Source of the DNA: Paenibacillus hunanensis
Lineage (GTDB): Bacteria; Bacillota; Bacilli; Paenibacillales; Paenibacillaceae
Length of the DNA: 64,000 nucleotides
Assembly (NCBI RefSeq): GCF_014645615.1
Contig: NZ_BMMB01000001.1
Span: forward strand, 310,001 to 374,000
Direction of reading: 5' to 3'
Positions 20,914-31,300 of the stretch are shown here, one piece after another. The position numbers and the translations under genes are program-made. Every line of letters starts with the position of its first letter. The stretch's first letter is position 1. The notes below the pieces were generated by a model. The model made no database searches, had not been told where the DNA came from, and was given only the letters and a program-made list of their open reading frames with translations.

Positions 20914-21071
20914 TTATAGTAATAGTAGGAAAAGTCATGCTCGATCATTGCATCGGAATATCCATGTATGCGTTTCGGTTATTTCGATCCGTAGCTATCG
21001 TTCAAGATACGGAGTATGTGATATTGCGATTATTAATGTACAACGTATCGATGTACATCTTTACAAAGGTA

Positions 21072-21093
21072 AAGCGGCTGTATTAAGCCGCTT
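21072..21093 (-). terminator. Intercistronic hairpin at the end of opuAB
   Basis: GCGGC / GCCGC with flanking A/T pairs (21072-21078 and 21087-21093) overlaps the opuAB stop codon. Followed on the minus strand only by TTTACCTTTG, it may attenuate or stabilise mRNA between opuAB and opuAC. About 200 nt without a gene follow. Confidence 0.45.
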
Positions 21094-21919
21094 TTTTGCT
21101 TTTACCATTAAAGAAGCTTTGGGACAGACGATCCAGTACGATCGCCAGCACAACAACAGCCAGACCGGCTTCAAAGCCTTCACCGATTTTCAACTGACCA
21201 ACTGCACGATAAACGACTGCACCGATACCCTGTGCACCGATCATAGACGCGATAACGACCATAGACAGGGACAGCATGATCGTCTGGTTCACACCCGCCA
21301 TAACGGATGGCAGGGCTAGTGGAAGCTGTACCTTGAATAGCTTTTGTCCACCAGTAGAACCGAACGCATCAGCCGCTTCGACCAGCTCGCCAGATACCTG
21401 CGTAATACCCAGATGAGTCAGGCGAATCGTTGGTGGCAGTGCGAAGATAACAGAAGCAACTACACCTGGTACGACACCAAGGCTGAAGAAGGTAACAGCC
21501 GGAAGCAGATAGACGAATGCAGGCATTGTCTGCATAAAGTCAAGTACAGGTGTTACGATACGTGCAACAATCTTACTTGAAGCACACCAGATACCGAGTG
21601 GAACACCGATAACGATCGAGATCAATGCCGATGTAACGACCAGACCAAGTGTATTCATTGTTTCTGTCCAATAACCGAGGTTATAGATTAGCAGGAAGCC
21701 GAGTGCAGAGAATAGCGCCATCGTCCATCGTCCTGCCATATAACCAAGGATTGCAATAATAGCAACGAATAAAAATGGATGTGGTAGCATGAATAGCCAG
21801 GTGAAGATGTCCACCACATACGTAATAATGTTAGAAACTCCTTTGAAAAATGCTGCCCAGTGAATGCTGAGCCACTCTACAATGACGTCAACCCAGCTTG
21901 CTACAGGAATCTTAGGCAT
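21083..21919 (-). CDS. opuAB: Glycine betaine ABC transporter permease OpuAB
   Basis: A 278-residue integral membrane protein with about six to seven helices and the BPD_transp_1 fold. The EAA-type loop is visible as GELVEAADAFGSTGGQKLFKVQLPLALPSVMAGVNQ. Other family blocks are WCASSKIVARIVTPVLDFMQTMPAFVYLLP and the terminal ALAVVVLAIVLDRLSQSF. It forms the membrane channel with OpuAA dimers. Its ATG lies inside the end of opuAA (an 8-nt overlap, ATGCCTAA), so translation is coupled and stoichiometry preserved. Confidence 0.95.
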   Translation of the reverse strand: MPKIPVASWVDVIVEWLSIHWAAFFKGVSNIITYVVDIFTWLFMLPHPFLFVAIIAILGYMAGRWTMALFSALGFLLIYNLGYWTETMNTLGLVVTSALISIVIGVPLGIWCASSKIVARIVTPVLDFMQTMPAFVYLLPAVTFFSLGVVPGVVASVIFALPPTIRLTHLGITQVSGELVEAADAFGSTGGQKLFKVQLPLALPSVMAGVNQTIMLSLSMVVIASMIGAQGIGAVVYRAVGQLKIGEGFEAGLAVVVLAIVLDRLSQSFFNGKSKKAA

Positions 21920-23117
21920 TTAAAGCAACCCCCTCATTTTCAACTTCACCAGCAAGTGCGCCCAGCAATGCACCACGTACGATTACGCCACTCAGACGTT
22001 CGCGTTCGTCCACTACGGCAACCGGCAGCTTCGCCGTACTTACTAGCTCAAACAGATCGTTCAGCATACGTTCAGGCTCTACATGCGGAACATCCTTAAT
22101 CAAAATATCTTCAAGCTTCTGCTGCTGACGTACAGCAGTGGAAGCATCTTCGGCTGTAATAATACCAAGCAATTTTTTCGAGCGGTCGATGACAAACAGG
22201 TTCGAAATACCGCGTTCGCGCATCAGCTCAAGTGCTACACGAGGTCCACGATCCAGTGTGATCGTTTCTGGTCTGCGCATCACATGGGCAGCAGTCAGCA
22301 CTTTAGACAGATCGACATCCTCTACGAAGCGCTCAACATACGAGTTCGCTGGTTGAATCATAATTTCTTCCGGTGTACCGATTTGCACGACAGCTCCGTC
22401 TTTCATGAGAGCGATACGATCGCCGATACGCAATGCTTCATCCAGATCGTGCGTGATGAAGATAATCGTTTTACGCATTTTTTCTTGCAGCTCCAGCAGC
22501 TCATCCTGCATATCACGGCGGATCAGTGGGTCAAGTGCGCTAAAGGCTTCATCCATCAGCAGTACTTCAGGATCATTAGCAAGTGCACGAGCCAGGCCGA
22601 CACGCTGCTGCATACCACCACTCAGCTCGTCTGGCATTTTATCGCCCCAGCCCTTCAGGCCGACCAGCTCCAGCGATTGCAGAGCCTTCTCACGGCGCTG
22701 TGCTTTGGCTACCTTTTGAACTTCCAGTCCATACTCTACATTGTCGAGTACGGTACGGTGAGGGAACAGTGCGAATTTTTGGAACACCATACTGATCGTT
22801 TTACGGCGTACATTACGCAGTTGTTCTTTGTTCATTTTGCGAAGGTCTTTACCATGTACAAGAATCTCGCCGGACGTTGGTTCGATCAAACGGTTAAACA
22901 TACGCACCAGTGTTGATTTACCGCTACCGGACAGACCCATAATGACGAAAATTTCGCCTTCCTTGATCTCCATGTTGACTCGGTTTACGCCGACGGTGAT
23001 CTGCTTTTCTTTCGCCATTTTCTCTTTGGTCCAGCCCTGCTCAAGTAGTTTTACACCCTGATCTGCGTTTGGGCCAAACAGTTTGCTGACATTTTTAATT
23101 TCCAGAATTGTAGACAT
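21912..23117 (-). CDS. opuAA: Glycine betaine ABC transporter ATPase OpuAA with CBS domains
   Basis: A 401-residue ATPase. The N-terminal extension (SKLFGPNADQGVKLLEQGWTKEKM) is typical of OpuAA/ProV. Then come Walker A GLSGSGKST, the Q-loop VFQKFALFPHRT, signature LSGGMQQRVGLARAL, Walker B VLLMDEAFSALDPL and the ITHDLDEAL switch. About residues 270-390 hold two CBS motifs, which in OpuA proteins of lactic acid bacteria and relatives sense ionic strength or c-di-AMP. The ATG at 23117 follows AAGGGGTGA. First gene of the operon. A divergent GbsR/OpcR-like repressor gene suggests choline or osmotic control. Confidence 0.95.
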   Translation of the reverse strand: MSTILEIKNVSKLFGPNADQGVKLLEQGWTKEKMAKEKQITVGVNRVNMEIKEGEIFVIMGLSGSGKSTLVRMFNRLIEPTSGEILVHGKDLRKMNKEQLRNVRRKTISMVFQKFALFPHRTVLDNVEYGLEVQKVAKAQRREKALQSLELVGLKGWGDKMPDELSGGMQQRVGLARALANDPEVLLMDEAFSALDPLIRRDMQDELLELQEKMRKTIIFITHDLDEALRIGDRIALMKDGAVVQIGTPEEIMIQPANSYVERFVEDVDLSKVLTAAHVMRRPETITLDRGPRVALELMRERGISNLFVIDRSKKLLGIITAEDASTAVRQQQKLEDILIKDVPHVEPERMLNDLFELVSTAKLPVAVVDERERLSGVIVRGALLGALAGEVENEGVALNA

Positions 23118-23413
23118 TCCATCGTCACCCCTTATTAATAGTAGAAACATCATTCATCATGCTGTGTACATTCGGTATGCTGTATACATACTGTCTGCAG
23201 TGCTGCACAGTTTCCATATCGCGACGTGCGGATAAGATTGCCGCCGTATGGGAAGCCTCTGGAGCATAGCAGCGCATTTGCTCATTTGCTTGCTTTATTA
23301 ACAGTAAGGTTATTAACCAGTTGTTAGCGAAATGAAAACAAAATTTATTTTCACATGAATGAATAATTTTCATGGCTTTCAATTCAACGGGATTAATTGT
23401 AACAAATTCGATT
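23118..23413. other. Divergent regulatory spacer of opuA
   Basis: This is the upstream half of the 500-nt spacer between opuAA and the GbsR-like gene. I could not identify a convincing leftward promoter. The stretch 23333-23375 is AT-rich with imperfect inverted repeats (GAAAAC...GTTTTC-like), suggesting regulatory sites. Confidence 0.35.
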
Positions 23414-23442
23414 TTGCAAATCAACCGTAAAATCCGTATAAT
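23414..23442 (+). promoter_or_regulatory. Strong sigma-A promoter of the GbsR-like gene
   Basis: TTGCAA (23414-23419), 17 nt, then a perfect TATAAT (23437-23442). The 5' leader to the ATG at 23618 would be about 170 nt. Confidence 0.8.
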
Positions 23443-23448
23443 AAGTTT

Positions 23449-23466
23449 GTACAGAAAAAACTGTAC
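23449..23466 (+). promoter_or_regulatory. Operator-like inverted repeat at the transcription start
   Basis: GTACAG-AAAAAA-CTGTAC begins six bases after the -10 box. A perfect 6-bp inverted repeat with 6-nt spacing at +1 is the expected position for autorepression by the GbsR-like protein. Confidence 0.55.
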
Positions 23467-23617
23467 GATATTTATAAAGTAAATACTGCCATATGCTAAA
23501 TGATGCTCCCAAATGCTCATCTTTACATTTGGTGAGAATTTTTTTAAAATGGAAAAAGTCAAATTAATATTCTGATCGTTTTGTATAAACTGTATATATA
23601 GAATGGAGTTGTCAAGC

Positions 23618-24169
23618 ATGAGCTTGAATCAATTAGATGAAAATCAAATCGAAATTGTGCAAAAATTAAGAAAACGAGTCATTGAGACACTCGGTCGCAA
23701 TATGGATCTATACGGGATTTCACATTCCACAGGTCATTTATATGGCTTGCTTTTTTTTGCAGATCATCCGATGACGCTTGACGATATGGGGCGCGAGATG
23801 GCAATGAGCAAGACAAGCATGAGCACGGGCGTACGGAATCTGCTTGATCTTCATATGGTGAATAAGGTATGGGAGAAGGGCTCGCGTAAGGATCTATATG
23901 AAGTGGAGTATGATTGGTATCAGACGTTTACAGATTTCTTCGTTATCAAATGGCGTAAAGCGGTGGAAAGTAATCTGCTCATTCTGCGCAAGTCGGTGAA
24001 GGAGATCGATAAGCTGATCGCCAGTGAGGAGCAATCGCCGATACGTGACGTATTATTGCGGGATAAGGAGAAGATGCAGGAGTCGATCAAGTATTATGTC
24101 TGGCTGGATCGACTCATTGATACGATGGAGGATGGTACGATTTTCGATCTTGTACCACGTGAGGAGTAG
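23618..24169 (+). CDS. GbsR/OpcR-family winged-helix repressor
   Basis: A 183-residue MarR-like DNA-binding protein of the GbsR family. It has IGRNMDLYGIS-type helix content (ETLGRNMDLYGISHSTGHLYGLLFF), the recognition region MTLDDMGREMAMSKTSMSTGVRNLLDLHMVNKVWEKGSRKDLYEVE, then a dimerising helical tail. GbsR and OpcR of B. subtilis repress choline/betaine genes (gbsAB, opuB, opuC), with choline relieving GbsR. The ATG at 23618 has GGAG 9 nt upstream; an ATG at 23603 lacks one. Divergent from opuA, it is the likely repressor of the betaine importer and of itself. The ligand is not provable from sequence. Confidence 0.85.
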   Translation: MSLNQLDENQIEIVQKLRKRVIETLGRNMDLYGISHSTGHLYGLLFFADHPMTLDDMGREMAMSKTSMSTGVRNLLDLHMVNKVWEKGSRKDLYEVEYDWYQTFTDFFVIKWRKAVESNLLILRKSVKEIDKLIASEEQSPIRDVLLRDKEKMQESIKYYVWLDRLIDTMEDGTIFDLVPREE

Positions 24170-24194
24170 GAACGGAATCGAGGAATGATCATAG

Positions 24195-24246
24195 AGCATT
24201 CATTCACTGCATTTATAAGTATGCAGTAGGATGAATGCTTTTTTTA
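24195..24246 (+). terminator. Terminator of the GbsR-like gene
   Basis: AGCATTCAT-TC-ACTGCAT pairs with ATGCAGT-AGG-ATGAATGCT, followed by a long T-run. Confidence 0.85.
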
Positions 24247-24304
24247 TTTTACGTATAGGTAAAAAGGCTGATATGAAGCGGTTTTGAAGTGGGACCTGTT
24301 CGGA

Positions 24305-24333
24305 TTGATAAAAATAACCTTTTAATTTATACG
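24305..24333 (+). promoter_or_regulatory. Promoter of subtilase 1, shared architecture with subtilases 2 and 3
   Basis: TTGATA (24305-24310), 17 nt, TATACG (24328-24333). The TTGATAAAAATAAC-TTTT context recurs before the next two protease genes. The leader to the TTG start is about 200 nt, gene-free and AT-rich. Confidence 0.5.
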
Positions 24334-24537
24334 TAACGCAAAAAAAATCTATACTTGGATAAAATATCTAGCCAGTGGTTAATTCAGGTGATAATATAAT
24401 CCTATGTAACAAAATCTTCCTAAATATCTGCCGAATGGGGAAGGAGGTTAATAAAACTAACATATATATATTTTTGCTTACAACAGGGGTATCGGAATCG
24501 GAAGTATACACTATTTTATTGAAATGAGGGACGTAAT

Positions 24538-27500
24538 TTGACGAAAACGAAATTTCACGTTTTACGCAAGCTGTCTACTGCATCTTTGGCTGTATTGCTT
24601 ACCGCAGGAACCATCTGGGCGCCTGGTGCTGCTTATGCGGCGAATGAAGGCACAGCAGAATCACCGTACATTTTACAACAAAAAACATTGCCGGATCATC
24701 TGATCGGCTTGCAGGGAACAGATCAGGAGCATGTGATCTCTCCGAATATCAATACAAAAGGTACATCGAATATTCGCGTTATCGTACAGCTGACGAATCA
24801 ACCAGCAGCGGTAGGTGAATATGCAGCGAAGATCGGTTTGCAGTCGATTGCTGCTGAATCTACAGAGAGTGCGGTTAACAACCAGCAGAACGACTTTGTA
24901 ACGCGTGCACTGGCAGCAGGCATCAATCTGCATGTCAATTATCGCTACAACACCGTACTGAATGGTCTGGAAGTTACGATTCCTGCTAATCAGGTGCCAA
25001 AGCTGGCTGAACTGGAAGGCGTGCGCTCCGTATTTGAAAACAATACATACTACACCGTTCCCGTACAGGACCCACCTTCGTTGACGGCGAGCCAGGCTAC
25101 ATATGATGCTTCCCCACTTTCACTGATTGGTGCTCAAAAGGCATGGCAAAAGGGCTTAACCGGTAAAGGGGTAAAGGTTGGCGTTATCGATAGTGGTGTC
25201 GATTATTACCACCCTGATCTGAAGGGTGCTTATAAAGGTGGATATGATTCCTTTGATAAGGATAACGATCCGTACGAAGCACCTCCAATCTCTGTAGAGG
25301 ATGATCCATACGGTATCGGCTTTGCAGGTACATCTCACGGTACACACGTATCCGGTACGATTGTAGGTCGTGCTGCCAACAAGCAGAGCGATGTCGTACA
25401 AAAGGGTGTGGCGTATGAAGCGGATCTGTACGTATATCGCGTACTGGGACGTAATCCACAAACAGGTCGTGCTTCCGGTTCCTCGGCACAGGTTATTGAC
25501 GGTATCGAACATGCGGTAAAAGACGGCATGGATGTTATCAACCTATCGCTCGGCTCGGATGCAGAGAAGAATGTAAATTCTCCTGATTCGGTTGCGATCA
25601 ACAATGCGGTACTGAGCGGTGTTACCGCAGTTATTGCTAACGGTAATGCTGCCAAAGCTGGCTATTACTATTACTCGATGGGTTCGCCTGCAAGCGCACA
25701 GCTAGCGATCTCGGTAGGGGCTTCCACCACACCGTACAATTTATATGAAGCAAGTGTAACGGCTTCGGTTTATGGTGGCACTACAGCAGCGGCTACGGCT
25801 TCGCCTGTACGCTATCTGAATGACAATAGTGCATCAACGGTGAGCGAGAATGTGTATGGCGATTCTACGTACGGACTGAGCCTGATGGGCTGGTATGTAG
25901 GTCAGGAGAATTTTGCTTCGATTCTGGGTACATCGAAACAGCAAGGTGTTTATGTAGGACTCGGTACAGAGGCGGATTATGCTGGTAAGGACGTGAAAGG
26001 TAAAGTCGTGCTGATTTCCCGCGGTAATCTGGCATTTGTAGACAAAATGTCGATTGCTCGTAAAAATGGCGCGAAAGCAGCGATTATTTTCAATGGTAAT
26101 GCAAAGACTAGCAACCCGAACGAAGCTGATCTGTCCGAGAGCATTAGCGGACGCGATGGTCATATCGGTCCATCTGCATTTATCGGAGAAGGCTATGATT
26201 ATGTACCAACCTTCGATATGTCCGGTAAAGAAGGACGCGCACTTGCACGTACTGCACTGGACAGTGCCAATGGCGAGCTGACGTTCAAATTCGGTAGTGA
26301 ATATCCAAAAACAGTAGTAGCAGGCGACAACATGGCTGACTTCAGCTCACGTGGTCCGAACCAGGATGGTCTGCTGGGCATTAAGCCAGACCTGGCTGCA
26401 CCGGGCGTAGGCATTCGTTCCTCGATCCCAGCCTATGGCAAATACATCAAGGACGCTTCCTACAGTCAGGCGTATGAGCGTGAAAATGGTACAAGTATGG
26501 CTTCCCCACACGTTGCCGGTATGGCAGTGCTGTTGAAGCAGGAGCATCCAAACTGGACGCCGTTTGATATTCGCGCAGCACTGGCGAACACTGCGGACAA
26601 CATTGCGGATCAGGAAGGTACACCGTATGATGTGTATTCTCAAGGAGCTGGACGTGCGAATGTTGGCTCTGCGGTATACACACCAGCTGTACTGCAAACG
26701 GTAGAGGATATCACTATTCTCGATAAAAACTGGAACAAAACGAAAGTAACGAACTACAATCCATCTGCGGCATTTGGCTTGATCGCAGCTGGTGGCGATG
26801 CAGTAACCAAGCAGCTTCAATTGAAGAATCTGTCCGGCTCTACGGTAACGTATAAAGCAAGCGTGAAGCTGCATCCATCTGTAACTTCTGATCCGTACAA
26901 TCCAGTGGCAACACCGGATGTAAGTAATATTACAGCTACGCTTGAGGGTGCAGGTGCAGACGGCTCCGTAACTGCAACCGCAGGTACAGCATCGAAGTTT
27001 GCACTATCGGTCAAAGCTTCCGCAAGTGCAGCAGAAGGACCTTACGAGGGCGAAGTGGTGTTAACAGCAACGGGTTATCCAACACTGCATCTGCCATTCG
27101 TTGCTCAGGTAGGTAAAAGCAATCCAGATAGCGGACTGGGTCTACAGGAAATCTCCGTAAGTGAGCCAGTTGTACGTTTGAACGGTAAACAAGATTCTAC
27201 CGATGTTCGTTTCCGTTTGCTGAATACGGATACGAATGTAATGGAGCTGTATGTATACGATCTAAATGATGATTATGTAGGTACACTGGCACAGATTGTA
27301 CAGCCTCCAGGGGATAACGGCTATCCAGTCTTTGCACCAGGCTACTATGAGTTCAGCGATATCGATAATATCTATATCGGTCAGGACGCGAACGGTAAGC
27401 CTGCCTTCAAGGTATTGGGTAAAGGTGTGTACAAGCTGGAGCTGGTAGCTTATCACATGGCTGCTGATGGCAGTGTAGCGGAAAGCTCCATCAAGCGTGC

Positions 27501-27813
27501 GTATTCTTCCTATCGTATTGATGCGACAGAGAAGGATCGTGTGAATACAGCAGCTCGTGCATTCAATTACATTCTGGATGGCAATACAGTCATCGGTCAG
27601 TCGGTACTGAATCTGCCACAGGATGGACGTGTACAATATAAAGTGCTGTCCAGCAGTGATGTAAAATATGTAGATAACAGCGGCACACTGATCAAATATC
27701 CAGCGACAGGCTATCGTATTGCTCGCTTGCAGGTACAGATCAGTTCACTGAATGATCCAACAGTGAAGCGTACCGTACAGGCACTGGTGAAGATCCAGAA
27801 GCCTAAGAAATAA
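24538..27813 (+). CDS. Secreted subtilisin-like serine protease 1 (Vpr type)
   Basis: A 1,091-residue precursor. Signal peptide: about residues 1-35, ending AAYA-A. Propeptide: about 60-185, with an I9-type region including VNYRYNTVLNGLEVTIPANQVPKLAEL. The S8 catalytic triad is Asp218 (VIDSGVD), His267 (HGTHVSG) and Ser653 (GTSMASPH). A protease-associated (PA) domain is inserted at about 450-580 (VKGKVVLISRGNLAFVDKMSIARKNGAKAAIIF). C-terminal 350 residues: beta-sandwich domains. Arrangement as in Vpr/lactocepin-like extracellular proteases. TTG start with TGAGGG 6 nt upstream. First of three tandem paralogs, each with its own promoter. No cell-wall anchor motif is seen. Confidence 0.93.
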   Translation: MTKTKFHVLRKLSTASLAVLLTAGTIWAPGAAYAANEGTAESPYILQQKTLPDHLIGLQGTDQEHVISPNINTKGTSNIRVIVQLTNQPAAVGEYAAKIGLQSIAAESTESAVNNQQNDFVTRALAAGINLHVNYRYNTVLNGLEVTIPANQVPKLAELEGVRSVFENNTYYTVPVQDPPSLTASQATYDASPLSLIGAQKAWQKGLTGKGVKVGVIDSGVDYYHPDLKGAYKGGYDSFDKDNDPYEAPPISVEDDPYGIGFAGTSHGTHVSGTIVGRAANKQSDVVQKGVAYEADLYVYRVLGRNPQTGRASGSSAQVIDGIEHAVKDGMDVINLSLGSDAEKNVNSPDSVAINNAVLSGVTAVIANGNAAKAGYYYYSMGSPASAQLAISVGASTTPYNLYEASVTASVYGGTTAAATASPVRYLNDNSASTVSENVYGDSTYGLSLMGWYVGQENFASILGTSKQQGVYVGLGTEADYAGKDVKGKVVLISRGNLAFVDKMSIARKNGAKAAIIFNGNAKTSNPNEADLSESISGRDGHIGPSAFIGEGYDYVPTFDMSGKEGRALARTALDSANGELTFKFGSEYPKTVVAGDNMADFSSRGPNQDGLLGIKPDLAAPGVGIRSSIPAYGKYIKDASYSQAYERENGTSMASPHVAGMAVLLKQEHPNWTPFDIRAALANTADNIADQEGTPYDVYSQGAGRANVGSAVYTPAVLQTVEDITILDKNWNKTKVTNYNPSAAFGLIAAGGDAVTKQLQLKNLSGSTVTYKASVKLHPSVTSDPYNPVATPDVSNITATLEGAGADGSVTATAGTASKFALSVKASASAAEGPYEGEVVLTATGYPTLHLPFVAQVGKSNPDSGLGLQEISVSEPVVRLNGKQDSTDVRFRLLNTDTNVMELYVYDLNDDYVGTLAQIVQPPGDNGYPVFAPGYYEFSDIDNIYIGQDANGKPAFKVLGKGVYKLELVAYHMAADGSVAESSIKRAYSSYRIDATEKDRVNTAARAFNYILDGNTVIGQSVLNLPQDGRVQYKVLSSSDVKYVDNSGTLIKYPATGYRIARLQVQISSLNDPTVKRTVQALVKIQKPKK

Positions 27814-27969
27814 GTCGAAGAAACACATGATTATTCGTTGATGATTATTCCATCCAAGCAATGATCAACGTGCAGTGTTAGTGTATCTTGTCTAATGACA
27901 TGCTCTGTATGATCACCTGCACAGTTGGAATACTGAATCCACCCGTCATTATGATGTGTTGAAGTACAA

Positions 27970-28028
27970 TATACCCTTTGAAATCGAGTCTATTCCCCTG
28001 TGGGAAGCTCGTTTCAAAGGGTATTTGT
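27970..28028 (+). terminator. Terminator of subtilase 1
   Basis: ATACCCTTTGAAA...CGAG pairs with CTCG-TTTCAAAGGGTAT; the T-rich tail is short. A near copy of its outer stem (ACCCTTTGA / TCAAAGGGT) follows subtilase 2. Confidence 0.7.
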
Positions 28029-28369
28029 CATTGCAACAGTCCTGCTTTGACCTGTCCTATGACGTATAGAGGAATGAAGCATACAGGCATAATAGATCAG
28101 AATGTTATATAACTAAAGATACATAACAGATGAAAATCAACTTGCATCGTTTTCCTGGATTCATTTATTAATTTCCAAAAATAGAGAATATAAGGCGAGT
28201 ATAACGTGGAAATGAGTAATTTTCAGATGGTTGATAAATAACATTTTCTCGATATAAAGTAGCGTTAAAAAATTGTTATCTGCTCGGAAAGTCTCTGTTC
28301 AGATGAATCATCACGATGATAGGATAGCTCTGCTTCATTACCAAAACCATATGAAATGAGGTAGAACGC
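28029..28369 (+). promoter_or_regulatory. Leader and promoter region of subtilase 2
   Basis: A gene-free spacer. TTGATA (28231-28236), 16 nt and TATAAA (28253-28258) form a good promoter about 112 nt before the TTG start. The segment just before the gene, with GTCTCTGTTCAGATGAAT and CATATGAAATGAGG, is closely similar to that before subtilase 3. Confidence 0.6.
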
Positions 28370-31300
28370 TTGAGAACAGGGAATATGCGTAATCCATTCT
28401 GGATCTGGTCCATGGTGAGTGTACTGGCTGTGAGTATGATAGCTGGGCCATCAGTGGCGGGAGCGGCAGCTCAAGGAACAGCAGCATCACCGTATATCAT
28501 TCAGCCAGCCGATGTCAAAGGACAGTCTGTGAATCTTCGCACTGCGCAGGAGCATATGATCTCGCCAGATATCAATACTGCATCGAGCGATCCGGTCTCT
28601 GTTATCGTACAGCTAACAGATCAGCCAGCCGCGGTAAGTCTGCACGATTCCAAGCTGGAGGCTAGTAAACGAATCGAATCAGAGCAGCTTGATCCAGCTG
28701 CTGATGAACAAATGGTCGCTTCTCAACAAAATCTAATTTTACAGCAAGCGCGCAATCAGAGCATTTCGTACACGGTCAATTATCGCTACAATACCGTACT
28801 GAACGGAATGGAAATGACGCTGCCAGCTAATCAGATTCCAGCACTGGCGAAGCTGCCTGAAGTCAAATCGATTTATCAAAATAAAACCTATACGACGATG
28901 CCTGTACAGGATCGCACAGCAACGCAGGCAACCTATGATCCTACGCCATTATCGCTCATCGGTGCTCCGATCGCCTGGCAAAAAGGATTGACAGGTAAAG
29001 GTGTGAAGGTCGGCGTAGTCGATACAGGAATCGATAGCGATCATCCCGATCTGATCGGTGCCTATAAAGGTGGCTACGATTCGGTTGATCATGATAATGA
29101 CCCCTATGAGACACCACCTGTATCGGTGCAGGATGATGTATACAAAAAAGGCTATCCGGGTAGCTCACACGGCACTCATGTATCCGGTACCATTGCGGGG
29201 CGTGCAGCGAATCAACAGGGCGAAGTAAATCAAAAGGGTGTCGCTTATGGAGCCGATCTGTATGTGTATCGTGTGATGAAGCGTGATCCTGTCACCAATG
29301 AAGAGACAGGAGATTCAGCTACGATTATCGATGGCATTGAGCATGCAGTAAAGGACGGCATGGATGTGATCAATCTATCGATCGGCTCGGATGCCGATAA
29401 GGATGTGAATGCTCCCGATTCAATCGCAGTTAACAATGCAGTGCTAAGCGGAGTGACCGTTGTGATTGCAAATGGTAATGCTGCTGCGCCGGGTTCTTAC
29501 TATTATTCGATGGGTGAACCAGCAACCTCACAGCTAGCGATTGCCGTTGGCGCATCAAGTGTCCCTTTTAGCCAGTATGTAGCGACTGTGCATGCAGATG
29601 TGTATGGTACAGCAGACCACGCTACTCCAGTAACAGGGGATGTGTACGGTTCGAGCAAGCCTGCCAAGTCGGCATCTACAGTAAGCAGCGATGTGTACGA
29701 TACGAATGTGAATCAAGACTATGCGCTACAGATGCTTGCATGGAAGACGCATCAAGAGGATTTTGCTTCGATCATTGGTAAGGCTCCAGTGCAGGGAATA
29801 TATGTAGGATTGGGTAGCGAAACGGATTATGAAGGCAAGGATGTGAAGGATAAAGTCGTCATTGTCTCACGCGGTGGAATCGGCTTTACTGATAAGGCTG
29901 AAAATGCTGCCAAGCATGGCGCACGTGCCGTGATTCTATTCAATGGAAATGCCGATCCGAGTCATCCGGGCAAAGCGGATCTGTCCAAAAGTATTTCAGG
30001 GCGAGATAGCTATATTGGTGGAGCAGCGTTCATGGGAGATGGATTTACGTATGTGCCTACCTTTGATATGAAGGGTGCAGAAGGTCGAGCGTTAATTCGC
30101 GCTTCACTGGCACAGGGTGGACAACCGATCACATTTACATTTGACACTAAGTATCCTAAGCAAGATGTGAGCGGTGACCATATCGCAAGCTTTAGCTCGC
30201 GTGGTCCGAATCAGGATGGGGTACTTGGCGTGAAGCCTGATCTGGTTGCACCGGGTGTGACGATTCGTTCTACCGTACCTGCTTATGGCAAATATATCAA
30301 GGATGCCAATTATGCGGATGCGTACAAGCGTGAGAGCGGCACAAGTATGGCTGCTCCGCATGTAGCAGGTATGGCAGCATTGCTCAAGCAGGAGCATCCA
30401 GACTGGACGCCATTTGATATTCGGGCAGCTCTTGCGAATACGTCCGAGTCGTTAGTGGATGAATCTGGTCAGCGTTATGATGTGTATTCTCAAGGAGCAG
30501 GTCGTGCTGATGTGGGCGCTGCTGTGAATACACCAGCACTGCTGGAGACGGTAGACGATATTACCATTCTGGATAAGGATTTTAACCGTAAAACGGTCAC
30601 TAACTATAATCCATCTGCCGCATTTGGCGTGATGCAGCCCGATGGAAAACCACACGAACAGCCCTTACAGCTCAAAAATACGTCCGGCTCATCGGTGATA
30701 TACCATGCAAGTGTGAGCATGCATCCGTCAGTAACATCAGATCCATCCGCACCTGTAGCTACACCGGATGTGAAGGCGATTCAGGCTGTATTGCAAGGGC
30801 TGGACGCGAACGGTACAATTACAGCCGCAGCGAATAGCGCAGTCTCGTTCAATCTGGAGGTTACACCTTCCACATCTGCGGCTGAAGGAGTGTATGAGGG
30901 AGAAGTCGACTTAACAGCAGAGGGCTATCCAGCGCTGCATTTGCCATTCTCACTTCATATTGGCAAGGATCAGCCAGATACAGGATTAGGTATTCAGCAG
31001 GTGGAAGTGAATCATCCAGCTGTGCGTTTGGATGGTAAGCAGGATTCGGCAGACGTAACCTTCCGTCTGCTTTCTAATAATGTGAATGCTTTGGAGCTAG
31101 ACGCGGTTACACTGGATGGTCAATATGCAGGTACGCTTGTGCAAACGATCAAACAGCCTACCGCTACGGCATCACCAGCCTTTGCAGCAGGCTATTATCG
31201 TCTAACTGGACTGGACAATATCGTCACTTACTTTGGCGATGATGGAACCGGTGAGACTCGCGTGCTACAGCCAGGCACCTATTCGCTTCAACTGAACGCT

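Noticed and set aside
24441..24470. Strong AAGGAGG with no gene, upstream of subtilase 1
   Set aside because: No start codon at suitable spacing follows; probably chance or part of the leader.
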